The notes beneath the pieces are model-generated. The model had not been told where the DNA came from. It did no database searches and saw only the letters and a list, made by a program, of their open reading frames with translations. From Pyricularia pennisetigena (lineage: Eukaryota > Ascomycota > Sordariomycetes > Magnaporthales > Pyriculariaceae), in assembly GCF_004337985.1 (NCBI RefSeq), contig NC_043740.1, positions 4,700,140 through 4,764,139 of the forward strand: 64,000 nt of DNA, in the 5' to 3' direction. Shown piece by piece: positions 23,726 to 32,406 of the stretch (within the stretch, counting starts at the first letter, position 1; every line of letters starts with the position of its first letter). Both the position numbers and the translations under genes were made by a program.

Positions 23726-24957
23726 ACAATTTGTCGATTTTCGCCGTTTATGGCGGTATTTTTGGCATTTTTGCGACCGACACTCCCTTATTATTCCATA
23801 ACTACGCAAAATATTAAAAGAAAAACATCCTTGAAGATAGGAATTGGTAGGCCTTTTTCATAAATCCAAAATCTTTTATATACGGTTTATTAATTACAAA
23901 TTGGATACCACCTGCCTTTAATCCGTTTATAGCGGTATTGTTTTTTCGATTTTCTTTTTGATTTTCGATTTTTTTTGATACTTTTCTTAATTTTTGACCA
24001 AATTTTATAACTTTTGCACGTGGAGGGTCGTATATATATATACCGTTATATTAATTTTTGGTGTATAATATTATATTATATAAGCAGTTAAATAAGCGGA
24101 TAGGCTAAGTATGCACTTTTTTTTATATAATTTACAATTGAAACTCGTTTATATTTTTACCCATTTTAACGATAATGAAGACAAAGCTCCAGGGATTGGA
24201 TTACGTATGGAAACAAACGTCCACGTGTAATCCAACATATAATATTGGCTTTGAAAGCTTTTTTATAAATAAAAAATGCTAAATGTGTATTCTATAATTC
24301 TTTTTGCTTTATTTAATTAATTTTATATGATTTTTATTTTGCAGCCAAACTTTATGGTTTCTGCACGTGGGGGGTGGCATCTTTATATATAGTATAATAA
24401 TACAATTTGATACACATATCCGATTATATAAGCCGTTAGGTAAGCGGATAGGTAAGGTATATTTAATTTTGTATATAATCTAAAAAGAATAAATACATTA
24501 AAGTTTTTTTCAGTTTTATTAATATTTGGGTAAATTATTCAGCTTTTTTATAAATTATCAGTTGATATAAAAATATTAAGAAAACTTTTCTTTTACTCGA
24601 TAATTGCATGCACTGTGTAGTTTTAGGTCCGCTAGGCTATAAATGTTGTTCCTCACTTTTCAATCAGTAGTATATCCCACTTTTTAGAATAACAATTAAA
24701 AATAATGAAAAATTACAAATTTTAGTAAGTATTCAAGTGTCTTTCCAAATACATTCGCTATAAGAACGCGGGCTTTAGCAAAAGAATCACCGAGCTCCAA
24801 TTAATCCAACGCAGGTTATTTTTTATTTTTAATATTTTTATTTATTTCTTTATTAGAATATGCAATTGCATTATATAATTGTACCATTTTTCTTTTGCCA
24901 TTACAATGCGAATACAATGTATATACCCACTATAAACGGCGAAATGCGACAAGTTGT
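23726..24957. mobile_element. Foldback-like element, right arm
   Basis: This is the inverted copy of 22139-23595. The inner end pairs CGACCGACACTCCC with GGAATGTCGGTCG of the left arm. The outer end finishes in ACTATAAACGGCGAAATGCG followed by CGACAAGTTGT. Two direct sub-repeats are visible: the block from TTTGACCAAATTTTATAAC through GCACGTGGAGGGTCG recurs as GCAGCCAAACTTTATGG through GCACGTGGGGGGTGG about 350 bp later. Confidence 0.8.
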
Positions 24958-25067
24958 CCCCAGACTGGAACGAGCGCGTTCTTTTCGGCCAATGCAAAAA
25001 GACATGTGGCTGAAAGGCACATGGAGCGTTCGGACCCCGCAGGGGTCTAGTCTGAGCACTGAGACTA
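24958..25067 (+). repeat. Short GC-rich dispersed element, family 1, copy 5, at a junction
   Basis: On its left is the foldback terminus (ACAAGTTGT, 24949-24957). On its right, sequence from an internal part of the copia LTR (GCAACACAAAATA) begins abruptly. The element therefore marks a join between two unrelated repeats. It is about 15-20 bp shorter than other copies because part of the core is missing. Confidence 0.75.
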
Positions 25068-25347
25068 GCAACACAAAATAAGGGATAATCCAACAACCCC
25101 GACAGCCCCAATTCGGCACTATCTATTGTGGCTTATATACAGATAAAAGTGGACCAATTACATGCTAAATAACGCATATAATTAACATCATCCATTTCTA
25201 TAGGAACTCTCACGGTAAATGGCCTACAAAATTTAACCCACTCGTTAAAACAATTTGGAATTTGCAAATAAATATTTACGTCGGTAAGGTCACTATCTAA
25301 AAACGTACCGATAAAATCAATTTATTTTATTTTCCGATTTTGTATAA
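25068..25347 (-). mobile_element. Truncated Ty1/copia remnant (LTR tail and RT fragment)
   Basis: Positions 25068-25187 match the end of the 553 bp copia LTR described below (CTATCTATTGTGGCTTATAT through ATAATTAACA). From about 25200 the sequence matches the reverse-transcriptase part of the copia copy at 35400-35520, so the region between has been lost. The copy continues after the gypsy insertion at 31567-31852. It is RIP-decayed with no open frame. Confidence 0.75.
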
Positions 25348-25669
25348 TGTGAGGATCAGGCCCCTAGACCTACCCTCAGAATCACGACTCGGCTCCACAC
25401 CGAGCCAGGGATCGGACAAGGATCCACTACCTCCGGATTTAAGCGCGTCTCTTGAGCGCGTTGTGAGGATCAGGCCCCTAGACCTACCCTCAGAATCACG
25501 ACTCGGCTCCACACCGAGCCAGGGATCGGACAAGGATCCACTACCTCCGGATTTAAGCGCGTCTCTTGAGCGCGTCGTTGATTGTAATTTCTCTCTTCTC
25601 TTCAGTTTAGAATTTTCGTCGATAGCGCCTAATATACTGAGGTTCTCCAATGTATGCCTGGCCGTGACA
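25348..25669 (+). repeat. 5' LTR of the gypsy element, with a 114 bp internal duplication
   Basis: The LTR runs from TGTGAGGATC to GCCGTGACA. Its first 114 bp (25348-25461) are repeated exactly at 25462-25575. Removing one copy leaves 208 bp identical to the 3' LTR. The duplicated part lies in U3, upstream of the inferred transcript start. Confidence 0.93.
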
Positions 25670-25670
25670 T

Positions 25671-25681
25671 AATTCTAAACT
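25671..25681 (+). promoter_or_regulatory. Self-priming primer-binding site
   Basis: AATTCTAAACT, one base after the LTR, is the exact complement of AGTTTAGAATT at 25604-25614 inside the LTR. This is the arrangement of Tf1-type elements, where the first 11 or so bases of the transcript fold back and prime minus-strand synthesis. It also predicts that transcription starts near 25604. No tRNA complement is evident here. Confidence 0.75.
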
Positions 25682-25807
25682 CACTATGATTTGCTGGTGA
25701 AGCAATTAAAATATATCGTTCAATCCCTTTATTCAATTATTCACTACGTCGGCTGTGCGCGACGGTAAACTAGGCCACAGAAACAGAGGACACCATTCGC
25801 GAAATCA

Positions 25808-27355
25808 ATGTCGCCGCGTAAGAATTACGGCCCACCGATTCGCCAATCCCAACGCGTGACAAACGCAAACTCAGCAAAGCCAGATAATTTGGCTTCAGGC
25901 ACTGCTACTCCCAACACCGAAGGTTCGGATCAAAACGGAGAGATTACAGTTGCCCCAGTGAGCCCAGAGCCAGTAGAGCCCGCTCCTACCAGCGCCAACA
26001 CAGAGCCTGAAGAGCCCGTTGAGCCCCAATACGACACAGAGCAAGATCAGCCAGTCGACAGCATCGAAGTTGACGGATCGTACGAGTACGAGTCAGTTTC
26101 CGAACACTTAGGAGAGGCGCGAAGCCCTCCCCACCAACCTTCTGCCAAGACGTCAGACGGCAGGAACGAAATTCCGAAATTTCCAAGCAGAGCGCCCTCG
26201 CCTGCCGCCCAAATGAGAAGCGAAATGGCAAACGAAAGCGAAAACACAACCGGCCAGGCCACCATCACTCAATCGCATTTGCAAGACCTCTTGGCTACTA
26301 TTGCCCAACTGAAGGACCAGTTGGCCACCCAAAACAACTCCACCAGTAATGGAGCCCGTGGGGTTACACCCTTTAACAGCGCCTTCGGTGGGACCGATTT
26401 TAAACCTGTTGGATTTGCCGCCCATGATGCCTTTAGGCCCTACGGAAATGGCCAAATTAGCGTTAACCCCGGGTATGATAGAAAAGCCCGCAAGACCGGC
26501 GTTGACCCCGGATCTTTCGAGGGTAAGGACGACACCTTCGACACGTGGATCATCCAAGTCGCCGATATGATGGAAGAAGATGAAAGCACTTACAAGACCG
26601 AACGTAGCCGTATGGCAGCCCTTTTTTCGTTAACAAAAGGACCGCCTAACGACCTATTGCGTAGCCGTTACGCCTCGAAAGAAAACCCTTTTAGCGGTGT
26701 TGCCGAGATGGTCGCAACTTTAGCTGCGGTGTACCACGACGATAACCAAGGCACTAAAGCACGCCGAGAACTGGCTGAAATGATGTTTGACCCAGCAGAC
26801 AAAACTATGGACATCCATGTTTTTGTTGGCAAAGTTAACACTTTGGCGGACCGCGCCAACATTCTCAAATCAGAGCGTAAAACCCTACTATACGAACATA
26901 TTCCGGCAAAATTGAACACCCAGCTTTTCGACGACGCTAAAAATCCGGATATATCGTACGAGTCTTTCGTGAACAAAGTCGCCAACGCTGCACTGGCTAA
27001 TCAGCGCGCCTACGAGGAAAACCTTAAAAGGAAACAGGCTAAAAAGGGGCGCCAATCGCCCGAGCCTCGTCGTCGCCGTTCCCGCGATTACGAACACAGG
27101 AGAGAGGTTAAAACAGCGACTCCCACACCCGTTAAGGAAGTAGTCACTTTTTCCGACAAGGAAAGGAGCGCTCTTTTGGACGCAGGTCTTTGTTTTCTAT
27201 GTAAGAAGGCCGGCCACCAATCCCGTCACTGCCCCGATCGCAAAATTATCGCCAATATGTTACAGGCTCTGGACCATGGGGATTCGTATTCGCAGCCTGA
27301 CAATTCGATTCGCAACTCGTCGTCGACTTCCTCGTCTGATTCGGAAAACTGCTAA
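25808..27355 (+). CDS. Gypsy Gag with CCHC zinc knuckle
   Basis: The product is a 515-residue structural protein that forms the retrotransposon particle and binds the element RNA. The first 160 residues are acidic and disordered (EEPVEPQYDTEQDQPVD). A coiled-coil-like stretch follows (LQDLLATIAQLKDQLATQ), then the capsid-like core (about 235-410; GSFEGKDDTFDTWIIQVADM). A basic tail (KRKQAKKGRQSPEPRRRRSR) leads to the zinc knuckle C462-x2-C465-x4-H470-x4-C475. The frame has no stops. The start at 25808 is the first ATG after the 5' LTR that opens this frame. The C-terminus is Ser-rich, and its stop lies directly before a hairpin and the pol start. Confidence 0.93.
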   Translation: MSPRKNYGPPIRQSQRVTNANSAKPDNLASGTATPNTEGSDQNGEITVAPVSPEPVEPAPTSANTEPEEPVEPQYDTEQDQPVDSIEVDGSYEYESVSEHLGEARSPPHQPSAKTSDGRNEIPKFPSRAPSPAAQMRSEMANESENTTGQATITQSHLQDLLATIAQLKDQLATQNNSTSNGARGVTPFNSAFGGTDFKPVGFAAHDAFRPYGNGQISVNPGYDRKARKTGVDPGSFEGKDDTFDTWIIQVADMMEEDESTYKTERSRMAALFSLTKGPPNDLLRSRYASKENPFSGVAEMVATLAAVYHDDNQGTKARRELAEMMFDPADKTMDIHVFVGKVNTLADRANILKSERKTLLYEHIPAKLNTQLFDDAKNPDISYESFVNKVANAALANQRAYEENLKRKQAKKGRQSPEPRRRRSRDYEHRREVKTATPTPVKEVVTFSDKERSALLDAGLCFLCKKAGHQSRHCPDRKIIANMLQALDHGDSYSQPDNSIRNSSSTSSSDSENC

Positions 27356-27381
27356 GGCTGCCGGAAGTCTCCTCGGCAGTC
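27356..27381 (+). promoter_or_regulatory. Hairpin between gag stop and pol start
   Basis: GGCTGCCG pairs with CGGCAGTC around a 10-base loop, giving an 8 bp stem with one G-U pair. It begins right after the gag stop codon (27353-27355) and ends 3 bases before the pol ATG at 27385. Pol lies in the -1 frame relative to gag and is open from 27340. The sequence GGAAAAC at 27343 is a poor slippery site, so stop-and-restart aided by the hairpin fits better than frameshifting. Confidence 0.5.
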
Positions 27382-27384
27382 TGC

Positions 27385-30300
27385 ATGCCTCAGATAGCTA
27401 AAATCGATAGATCACCTAAATTAAACACCTTTCTTGCTCCCATTCAATTGCAAGACAAAGGTCGTGGTCTCAACGCCCAAGCTCTCTGTGACACCGGAGC
27501 AGATGTGTACTTATCCATCCGACCGAGCCTCGCGAAAAAGGTCGCCCAACGTTTAGAGCTACCTATCAAAAAGCTCCCCAAACCTTTGGACTTTGGAGAT
27601 TTTAACAGGAAGGTCACCGCAAGAGCCACCGAATACCTTCGGCTCACTTTGCAAATCGACGGACGACAATTCCCACGGCAGAAATTCATCCTCCTTGAAA
27701 CGGCCCACGATGTGTTTATCGGACAAGAATGGTGGACGAAGCATCGAGTAGGCTTATTCCCAGCTACCCGCAGCTTCGTTTGGCCCAACGACCTGCCCGC
27801 CATGGCCCAATACTCACCCGCAATCGTTGTACAACGTTCGAATCCGCCTCTGGACCTTGAGGCCCAAGCTGACGCAGTCCGCCGGGACCGCAAGATGGAA
27901 CAAGAAGACCGTCGCATCCAGGTCCACAAGATACTTCGAAGCCCTAAACGCCAACACGAAAACCAGGCTCAGATCGCAGAAATTAACGCCTTCCCGACTA
28001 TCCCAAAGACCGTTTCTAACAAAGGCCTGCCAGCTAATATTTGTGCCCTCCTTAACGACCCTCGTCAAGATCGATGGAAACGATCCCCGTTACCCACGGA
28101 GCCTATACCGTTGGTACCAGTAAACGATACGCCTACGACCAGCCTGAATGCGGTATCAGCCCTGCAGTGGAACAAGACTCACGATGGACGTCCCATTCCA
28201 TTCCCTGCAGACGAAGACCCGGAGCACATCGCGCAAGTACGAGCCAAGTTACCCAAAGCACTTGCCCACCTTGAGGGTTTCTTTTCCAAAAAGGCGTCGA
28301 CGATTCTCCCGCCTAGCCGACCCGGCTTCGACGTGGTTTTGGAACTCGAGAAACCTTTGGAGGGGAGGCCAGCCCGCTATTCGACCCCTTTCGCGATGAT
28401 GGAGTTGGAAAAAGAAACCATCGACGAACTTCTGAGGATCGATTTCATTGAACGGACCATGGAGGAGACCGCAGCTTCAACTTTGTTCGTTCCTAAACCA
28501 CAATCGAAGGAGCAACGTTTTTGTGTGGATTACCGATGGGTAAACAAATTCATCAAAGGACGACAAGTACTTGCCCCCGACGTGGCCGGGACGTTGAGCA
28601 GATGTGGAAAAGCCCGGAGGATGACCAAGATCGACATTATTCGAGCTTTTAACAGATTGCTAATGGATCCGAAGTCACGGTATTTAACGGCGTTCAAAAC
28701 GCGACAAGGCACATTTCAGTGGAAGGTCCTACCCTTTGGACTGAAGGTCGGACCCGCCTGGTTCCAAGCTTTTATCAACGCTCAGCTTAATGAACTGCTG
28801 GACGCTTTCGCGAGCGCCTACGCAGACGACGTGTTGATTTATACCGAGGATAAATCGGAGCAAGTCCATTTTGAGCAAACCGAGGAGGTTATTTACAGGC
28901 TGCACAAAGCCGGACTCCAAGGCGATATCAAAAAGTCAAGTTTCGGCGTTTTCGAAATCGAGTACCTGGGTTTACTTCTAGAGATCGGTAAAGGTATCCG
29001 CATCGACCCCAAAAAGGTCGAAGCCATCACCAGCTGGCAATGGGACGACGTCACCTCCGTTTCCGCAGTACGATCCTTCCTAGGCTTATGCAATTTCGTT
29101 CGGACGTTCTGCCATCACGCCAGCGAACAAGCAGAACCTCTGACCCGATTATTGAAAAAGGGAGTCCCGTTCGAAAGAGGCCCCGAGCAGAAATCTGCCT
29201 TTGAAGCGCTGAAACAGCTGGTGATCACCGCCCCCGTGATGAGTTTCTTCAAACCCGGTATGCCTGTCAGGATGGACACCGACGCCAGTGGCAGGGCCAC
29301 CGCCGGTGTCGTGTGGCAGCAACAGGACGATGGCAGCTGGAAGCCAATCGGCTATTCGTCCAAAACCATGTCCCCTGCTGAACAAAACTATCCGATTCAG
29401 GACCAGGAGCTATTAGCTGTGATTAATACGCTAAAGGACTTCGAACCAGCCCTGTTGGGTACCAAGTTCTGTGTTTTCACCGATCACCAGGCCCTAATTT
29501 ATTGGTCGACCAAGAAACTTTTGTCCGCTCGCCAGATACGATGGGCTGACTACCTGGCCAACTTCGACATCACCTTTAAATACCGTCCCGGCAAGGATAA
29601 TGTGGCAGCCGATGCCCTTTCGCGCAAAACCATCGACAACCCTACGGTCAAGGCCCGAGCTGTGTTAGACCGCACCATTGCACTAATCCCTCCAGAAAAG
29701 ATCGACTCCCGACCCGGCGAACCTCTTCCAACCATTAGCAACTTGGAACCCTCCGCACCGCAAGGAGCTGACCTGGTGGCCCTTATCCTGGAAGAAAACC
29801 TGAAACAGAACCTAGGTCACCACGACAATTTGTTAACGGTACCCGAGACTACCCAGGATGGCAAAATCTTCTTAAGAACGGCTCTCATCCGCGAAGCTCA
29901 TGAGCCCAAGATCTTCGGCCATGGAGGCCAGAATAAAACCCTCAGCCGCCTGAAAAAGGACTATTGGTGGCCCGACCGAAATCGAGACGTCAAACGCTAC
30001 ATTAAGAATTGTCGCGAATGTCAACGCAACAAGGTACGACATGATAAGACGCCTGGGCTGTTGCACCCACTGGAGATACCTAGACGGTGTTGGCAGCACG
30101 TAATGGTAGACGGCAAAGATATGCCCAAGGATAAAGAAGGCTATAATTACGTCTGGGTCTTCATCTGCCGATTGACCAAACTTTTGGCCACCCTACCGGG
30201 AAAAAAGACGGACACCGCGGAGACCTTGGCCATGCGGTATTATCAGACCGTGTACCGTTGGAAAGGCGTCCCCGACTTATGGCTTTCCGACAACGCCGGA

Positions 30301-31302
30301 CCGTTTATATCCGAGTTCCTAAACACTCTAAACGAGTTGACAGGAACAAAGCATAAACATGGAAGCGCCCGCCACCCTCAAAGTCAGGGCAGCGTCGAAA
30401 TTACCAACGCTGAATTGGATCAGAAAATGCGCTTTTATGTAGACAAATACCAAACGAATTGGCGACGGCATATCCCCGCTTTCGACTTCGGCCACAACTC
30501 GTCCGTTCACGCCTCTATTGGCATGGCACCGATCGAAGCAGAAACCGGAGCTCGCCCTAGAGACCCGCTCTCTTTACCTTTACCCGAAGAAGACCTGGAG
30601 ACCGGTCAGCAACAAAAGGCGCTGGAAATGGTCCGCCAAGCCCGGCAAGCTCAGGAACTGGCCCGCAACAACGGACTCGGAGCGCAGATAGAGCAACAGA
30701 GGCAGGCTAATAAGAAGCGGCGACCGGTCGACTTTACGGTGGGAGATGCGGTTTACGTTAGCAAAAAGGGTTTTTCCACCGAAGCTCCTACGACCAAGTT
30801 GGACTCGCAAAATGCAGGACCATGGACGATTCTCGAGGAAAAGGGCCACAGCTTCATTCTCGACACCCCTGCCTGGTATAAAGGTAGTAAGCTGTTCCAC
30901 GCCAGCCGACTGCGCAAGGCAGCAACGGATCCATTACCTCAGCAGTATCAAAAGCCGGAACCACCGGTCGAAATTAACGGAGAACCGGAGTGGGAGGTGG
31001 AGCAAGTGTTGGCCTCACGTCTATTCGGACGAAAGAAGACGTTGCAATATCAGGTATCGTGGGTCGGACTCGACCCTGATGAGACATGGTATGAGGCCCG
31101 CGACTTGAAAAATTCACCAGTACTGCTGGATACCTTTCACAGGGAGTACCCGGACGCAGCAGGACCTCCGGTAAATTTGCAACAGTGGATCAGGAGCGCA
31201 GCAGAGGATGTTTTTGCGGAGGACGGACCCGAGGACAATGTTGCCGAGCACGATGCGAAAAAGACACGAGAGCGGAGGAAGGCCCCGAGGAGACACACGT
31301 GA
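27385..31302 (+). CDS. Gypsy Pol polyprotein with C-terminal chromodomain
   Basis: A 1305-residue polyprotein holds all catalytic residues. The aspartic protease has DTGA at 36-39. The reverse transcriptase has FCVDYRWVNKF and the active site YADD at 479-482. RNase H has MDTDASGR (D631, D633) and FCVFTDHQALIYW. The integrase zinc finger is H839-x6-H846 and C876-x2-C879. The integrase triad is D909, D969 and E1005, with exactly 35 residues between the last two. The C-terminal chromodomain (about 1200-1260; EWEVEQVL, YQVSWVGLDPDETWYEARDL) is known in this group to direct integration to heterochromatin through methylated histone H3. That fits the insertion into a RIP-mutated repeat block. No stop or frameshift is present, so the element may be active. 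Confidence 0.95.
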   Translation: MPQIAKIDRSPKLNTFLAPIQLQDKGRGLNAQALCDTGADVYLSIRPSLAKKVAQRLELPIKKLPKPLDFGDFNRKVTARATEYLRLTLQIDGRQFPRQKFILLETAHDVFIGQEWWTKHRVGLFPATRSFVWPNDLPAMAQYSPAIVVQRSNPPLDLEAQADAVRRDRKMEQEDRRIQVHKILRSPKRQHENQAQIAEINAFPTIPKTVSNKGLPANICALLNDPRQDRWKRSPLPTEPIPLVPVNDTPTTSLNAVSALQWNKTHDGRPIPFPADEDPEHIAQVRAKLPKALAHLEGFFSKKASTILPPSRPGFDVVLELEKPLEGRPARYSTPFAMMELEKETIDELLRIDFIERTMEETAASTLFVPKPQSKEQRFCVDYRWVNKFIKGRQVLAPDVAGTLSRCGKARRMTKIDIIRAFNRLLMDPKSRYLTAFKTRQGTFQWKVLPFGLKVGPAWFQAFINAQLNELLDAFASAYADDVLIYTEDKSEQVHFEQTEEVIYRLHKAGLQGDIKKSSFGVFEIEYLGLLLEIGKGIRIDPKKVEAITSWQWDDVTSVSAVRSFLGLCNFVRTFCHHASEQAEPLTRLLKKGVPFERGPEQKSAFEALKQLVITAPVMSFFKPGMPVRMDTDASGRATAGVVWQQQDDGSWKPIGYSSKTMSPAEQNYPIQDQELLAVINTLKDFEPALLGTKFCVFTDHQALIYWSTKKLLSARQIRWADYLANFDITFKYRPGKDNVAADALSRKTIDNPTVKARAVLDRTIALIPPEKIDSRPGEPLPTISNLEPSAPQGADLVALILEENLKQNLGHHDNLLTVPETTQDGKIFLRTALIREAHEPKIFGHGGQNKTLSRLKKDYWWPDRNRDVKRYIKNCRECQRNKVRHDKTPGLLHPLEIPRRCWQHVMVDGKDMPKDKEGYNYVWVFICRLTKLLATLPGKKTDTAETLAMRYYQTVYRWKGVPDLWLSDNAGPFISEFLNTLNELTGTKHKHGSARHPQSQGSVEITNAELDQKMRFYVDKYQTNWRRHIPAFDFGHNSSVHASIGMAPIEAETGARPRDPLSLPLPEEDLETGQQQKALEMVRQARQAQELARNNGLGAQIEQQRQANKKRRPVDFTVGDAVYVSKKGFSTEAPTTKLDSQNAGPWTILEEKGHSFILDTPAWYKGSKLFHASRLRKAATDPLPQQYQKPEPPVEINGEPEWEVEQVLASRLFGRKKTLQYQVSWVGLDPDETWYEARDLKNSPVLLDTFHREYPDAAGPPVNLQQWIRSAAEDVFAEDGPEDNVAEHDAKKTRERRKAPRRHT

Positions 31303-31341
31303 CAAACTCAAGACTCTGACCGCCTACGTCGATCAGGCCTT

Positions 31342-31353
31342 AGAGGGGGGTAA
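31342..31353 (+). promoter_or_regulatory. Polypurine tract of the gypsy element
   Basis: AGAGGGGGGTAA lies directly before the 3' LTR and would prime plus-strand synthesis. Confidence 0.8.
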
Positions 31354-31561
31354 TGTGAGGATCAGGCCCCTAGACCTACCCTCAGAATCACGACTCGGCT
31401 CCACACCGAGCCAGGGATCGGACAAGGATCCACTACCTCCGGATTTAAGCGCGTCTCTTGAGCGCGTCGTTGATTGTAATTTCTCTCTTCTCTTCAGTTT
31501 AGAATTTTCGTCGATAGCGCCTAATATACTGAGGTTCTCCAATGTATGCCTGGCCGTGACA
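31354..31561 (+). repeat. 3' LTR of the gypsy element
   Basis: The 208 bp LTR runs from TGTGAGGATC to GTGACA and is identical to the 5' LTR without its duplication. It is followed by the target duplication TATAA. Confidence 0.95.
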
Positions 31562-31566
31562 TATAA

Positions 31567-31852
31567 TAATTATAGCTAACAATATACGCCAAGTAAATGG
31601 TATATTAATATTAGCAAAAATTCGATATTATACAAACCTTCCACCCGCAAAAAACACATAATAACTAACCTAATTTTATATTTTGTAGGTTTATTATTTT
31701 CACCTTTTTTAATTTAAATACCGGCCGGGCAAAAAAGAATTTACGGCCTGCAGGCATTTTAGTTTTATAAATAGAACGAAACGTTTTTGCAATAACCATT
31801 GAATTGAATTTAAACGCTAAAACCGTTAACCATTTAGCTCTTTCAGGGTTAT
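31567..31852 (-). mobile_element. Ty1/copia remnant, continuation after the gypsy insertion
   Basis: The sequence matches 35525-35815 of the longer copia copy (shared ATACCGGCCGGG, AATATACGCCAA), including linker sequence between integrase and RT. It is RIP-decayed with no frame. At 31852 it is interrupted by an LTR of another copia copy. Confidence 0.75.
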
Positions 31853-32406
31853 TGTTAACAATATGGGTTGCTAACAGGGGGTTAAGCATTAGCCTAGGTG
31901 CGGCCTGGTGCTAGTTGCGGTGTAAAAGCCTGTAATTACAGGGTTTATATACACTAAATTCACTAATTTTGGGATTAATAAATTTAATTTATTAGTGGGG
32001 GAAACTTTGCTTTGTCTCCTTTATATACTTTCCGACATCGAAGTGGGGGTCCGCACCCCGCAAAAGGTTCCGGTACCGCATACGATTTTCCGAAAAATTA
32101 TTTTGTATACGTTGTTCAAAAAACACCCTTATTTCCATACAAACCATTTTTGGGTTCGCATTAATTTGCTAATTTGGTGAAAATTTTAACCCGGTACAGG
32201 GTAGCTGATTCGTAAATGCAGGGTGGGTATTAAACCCGGTATAGGGTGAAACCCCATTCGCTAACTTTAAATCGCCATTCCTATATTATATAAAATATAA
32301 TAAAAAGTTTGACAATTTTAGCAACCCCATTTCGGCATTATTAATTGTAATTTATAAACAAATAAAAGTGGACCCATTATATGCTAAATAACGTATATAA
32401 TTAATA
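31853..32406 (-). repeat. Copia LTR, copy A
   Basis: The 554 bp LTR is homologous to 33087-33639 and 40161-40713. Read on the plus strand it starts TGTTAACAATATGGG and ends AATTAATA, where the final CA has become TA. On the minus strand a polypurine run precedes it, so this is the 3' LTR of a minus-strand element. Confidence 0.85.

Larger units (their letters stand above)
25348..31561 (+). mobile_element. Apparently intact young Ty3/gypsy chromodomain retrotransposon
   Basis: The 6.2 kb element has two LTRs whose 208 bp are identical base for base, full gag and pol frames, and a 5 bp target duplication, TATAA (25343-25347 and 31562-31566). The interrupted target is recognisable as a decayed copia RT region, matching uninterrupted sequence at 35511-35540. 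The element has normal GC and no RIP-type stops although it sits in heavily RIP-mutated DNA. It must have inserted after the last round of RIP acting on the block. Domain order (protease, RT, RNase H, integrase, chromodomain) and the self-priming site place it among the fungal Tf1/sushi-like chromoviruses. Confidence 0.95.

Noticed and set aside
22139..24957. Intact transposase inside the foldback element
   Set aside because: All frames are short and AT-biased. Any gene would have been destroyed by RIP.
27343..27349. GGAAAAC as a -1 frameshift site
   Set aside because: The first three bases are not identical, so re-pairing in the P site would be poor. The hairpin fits restart better.
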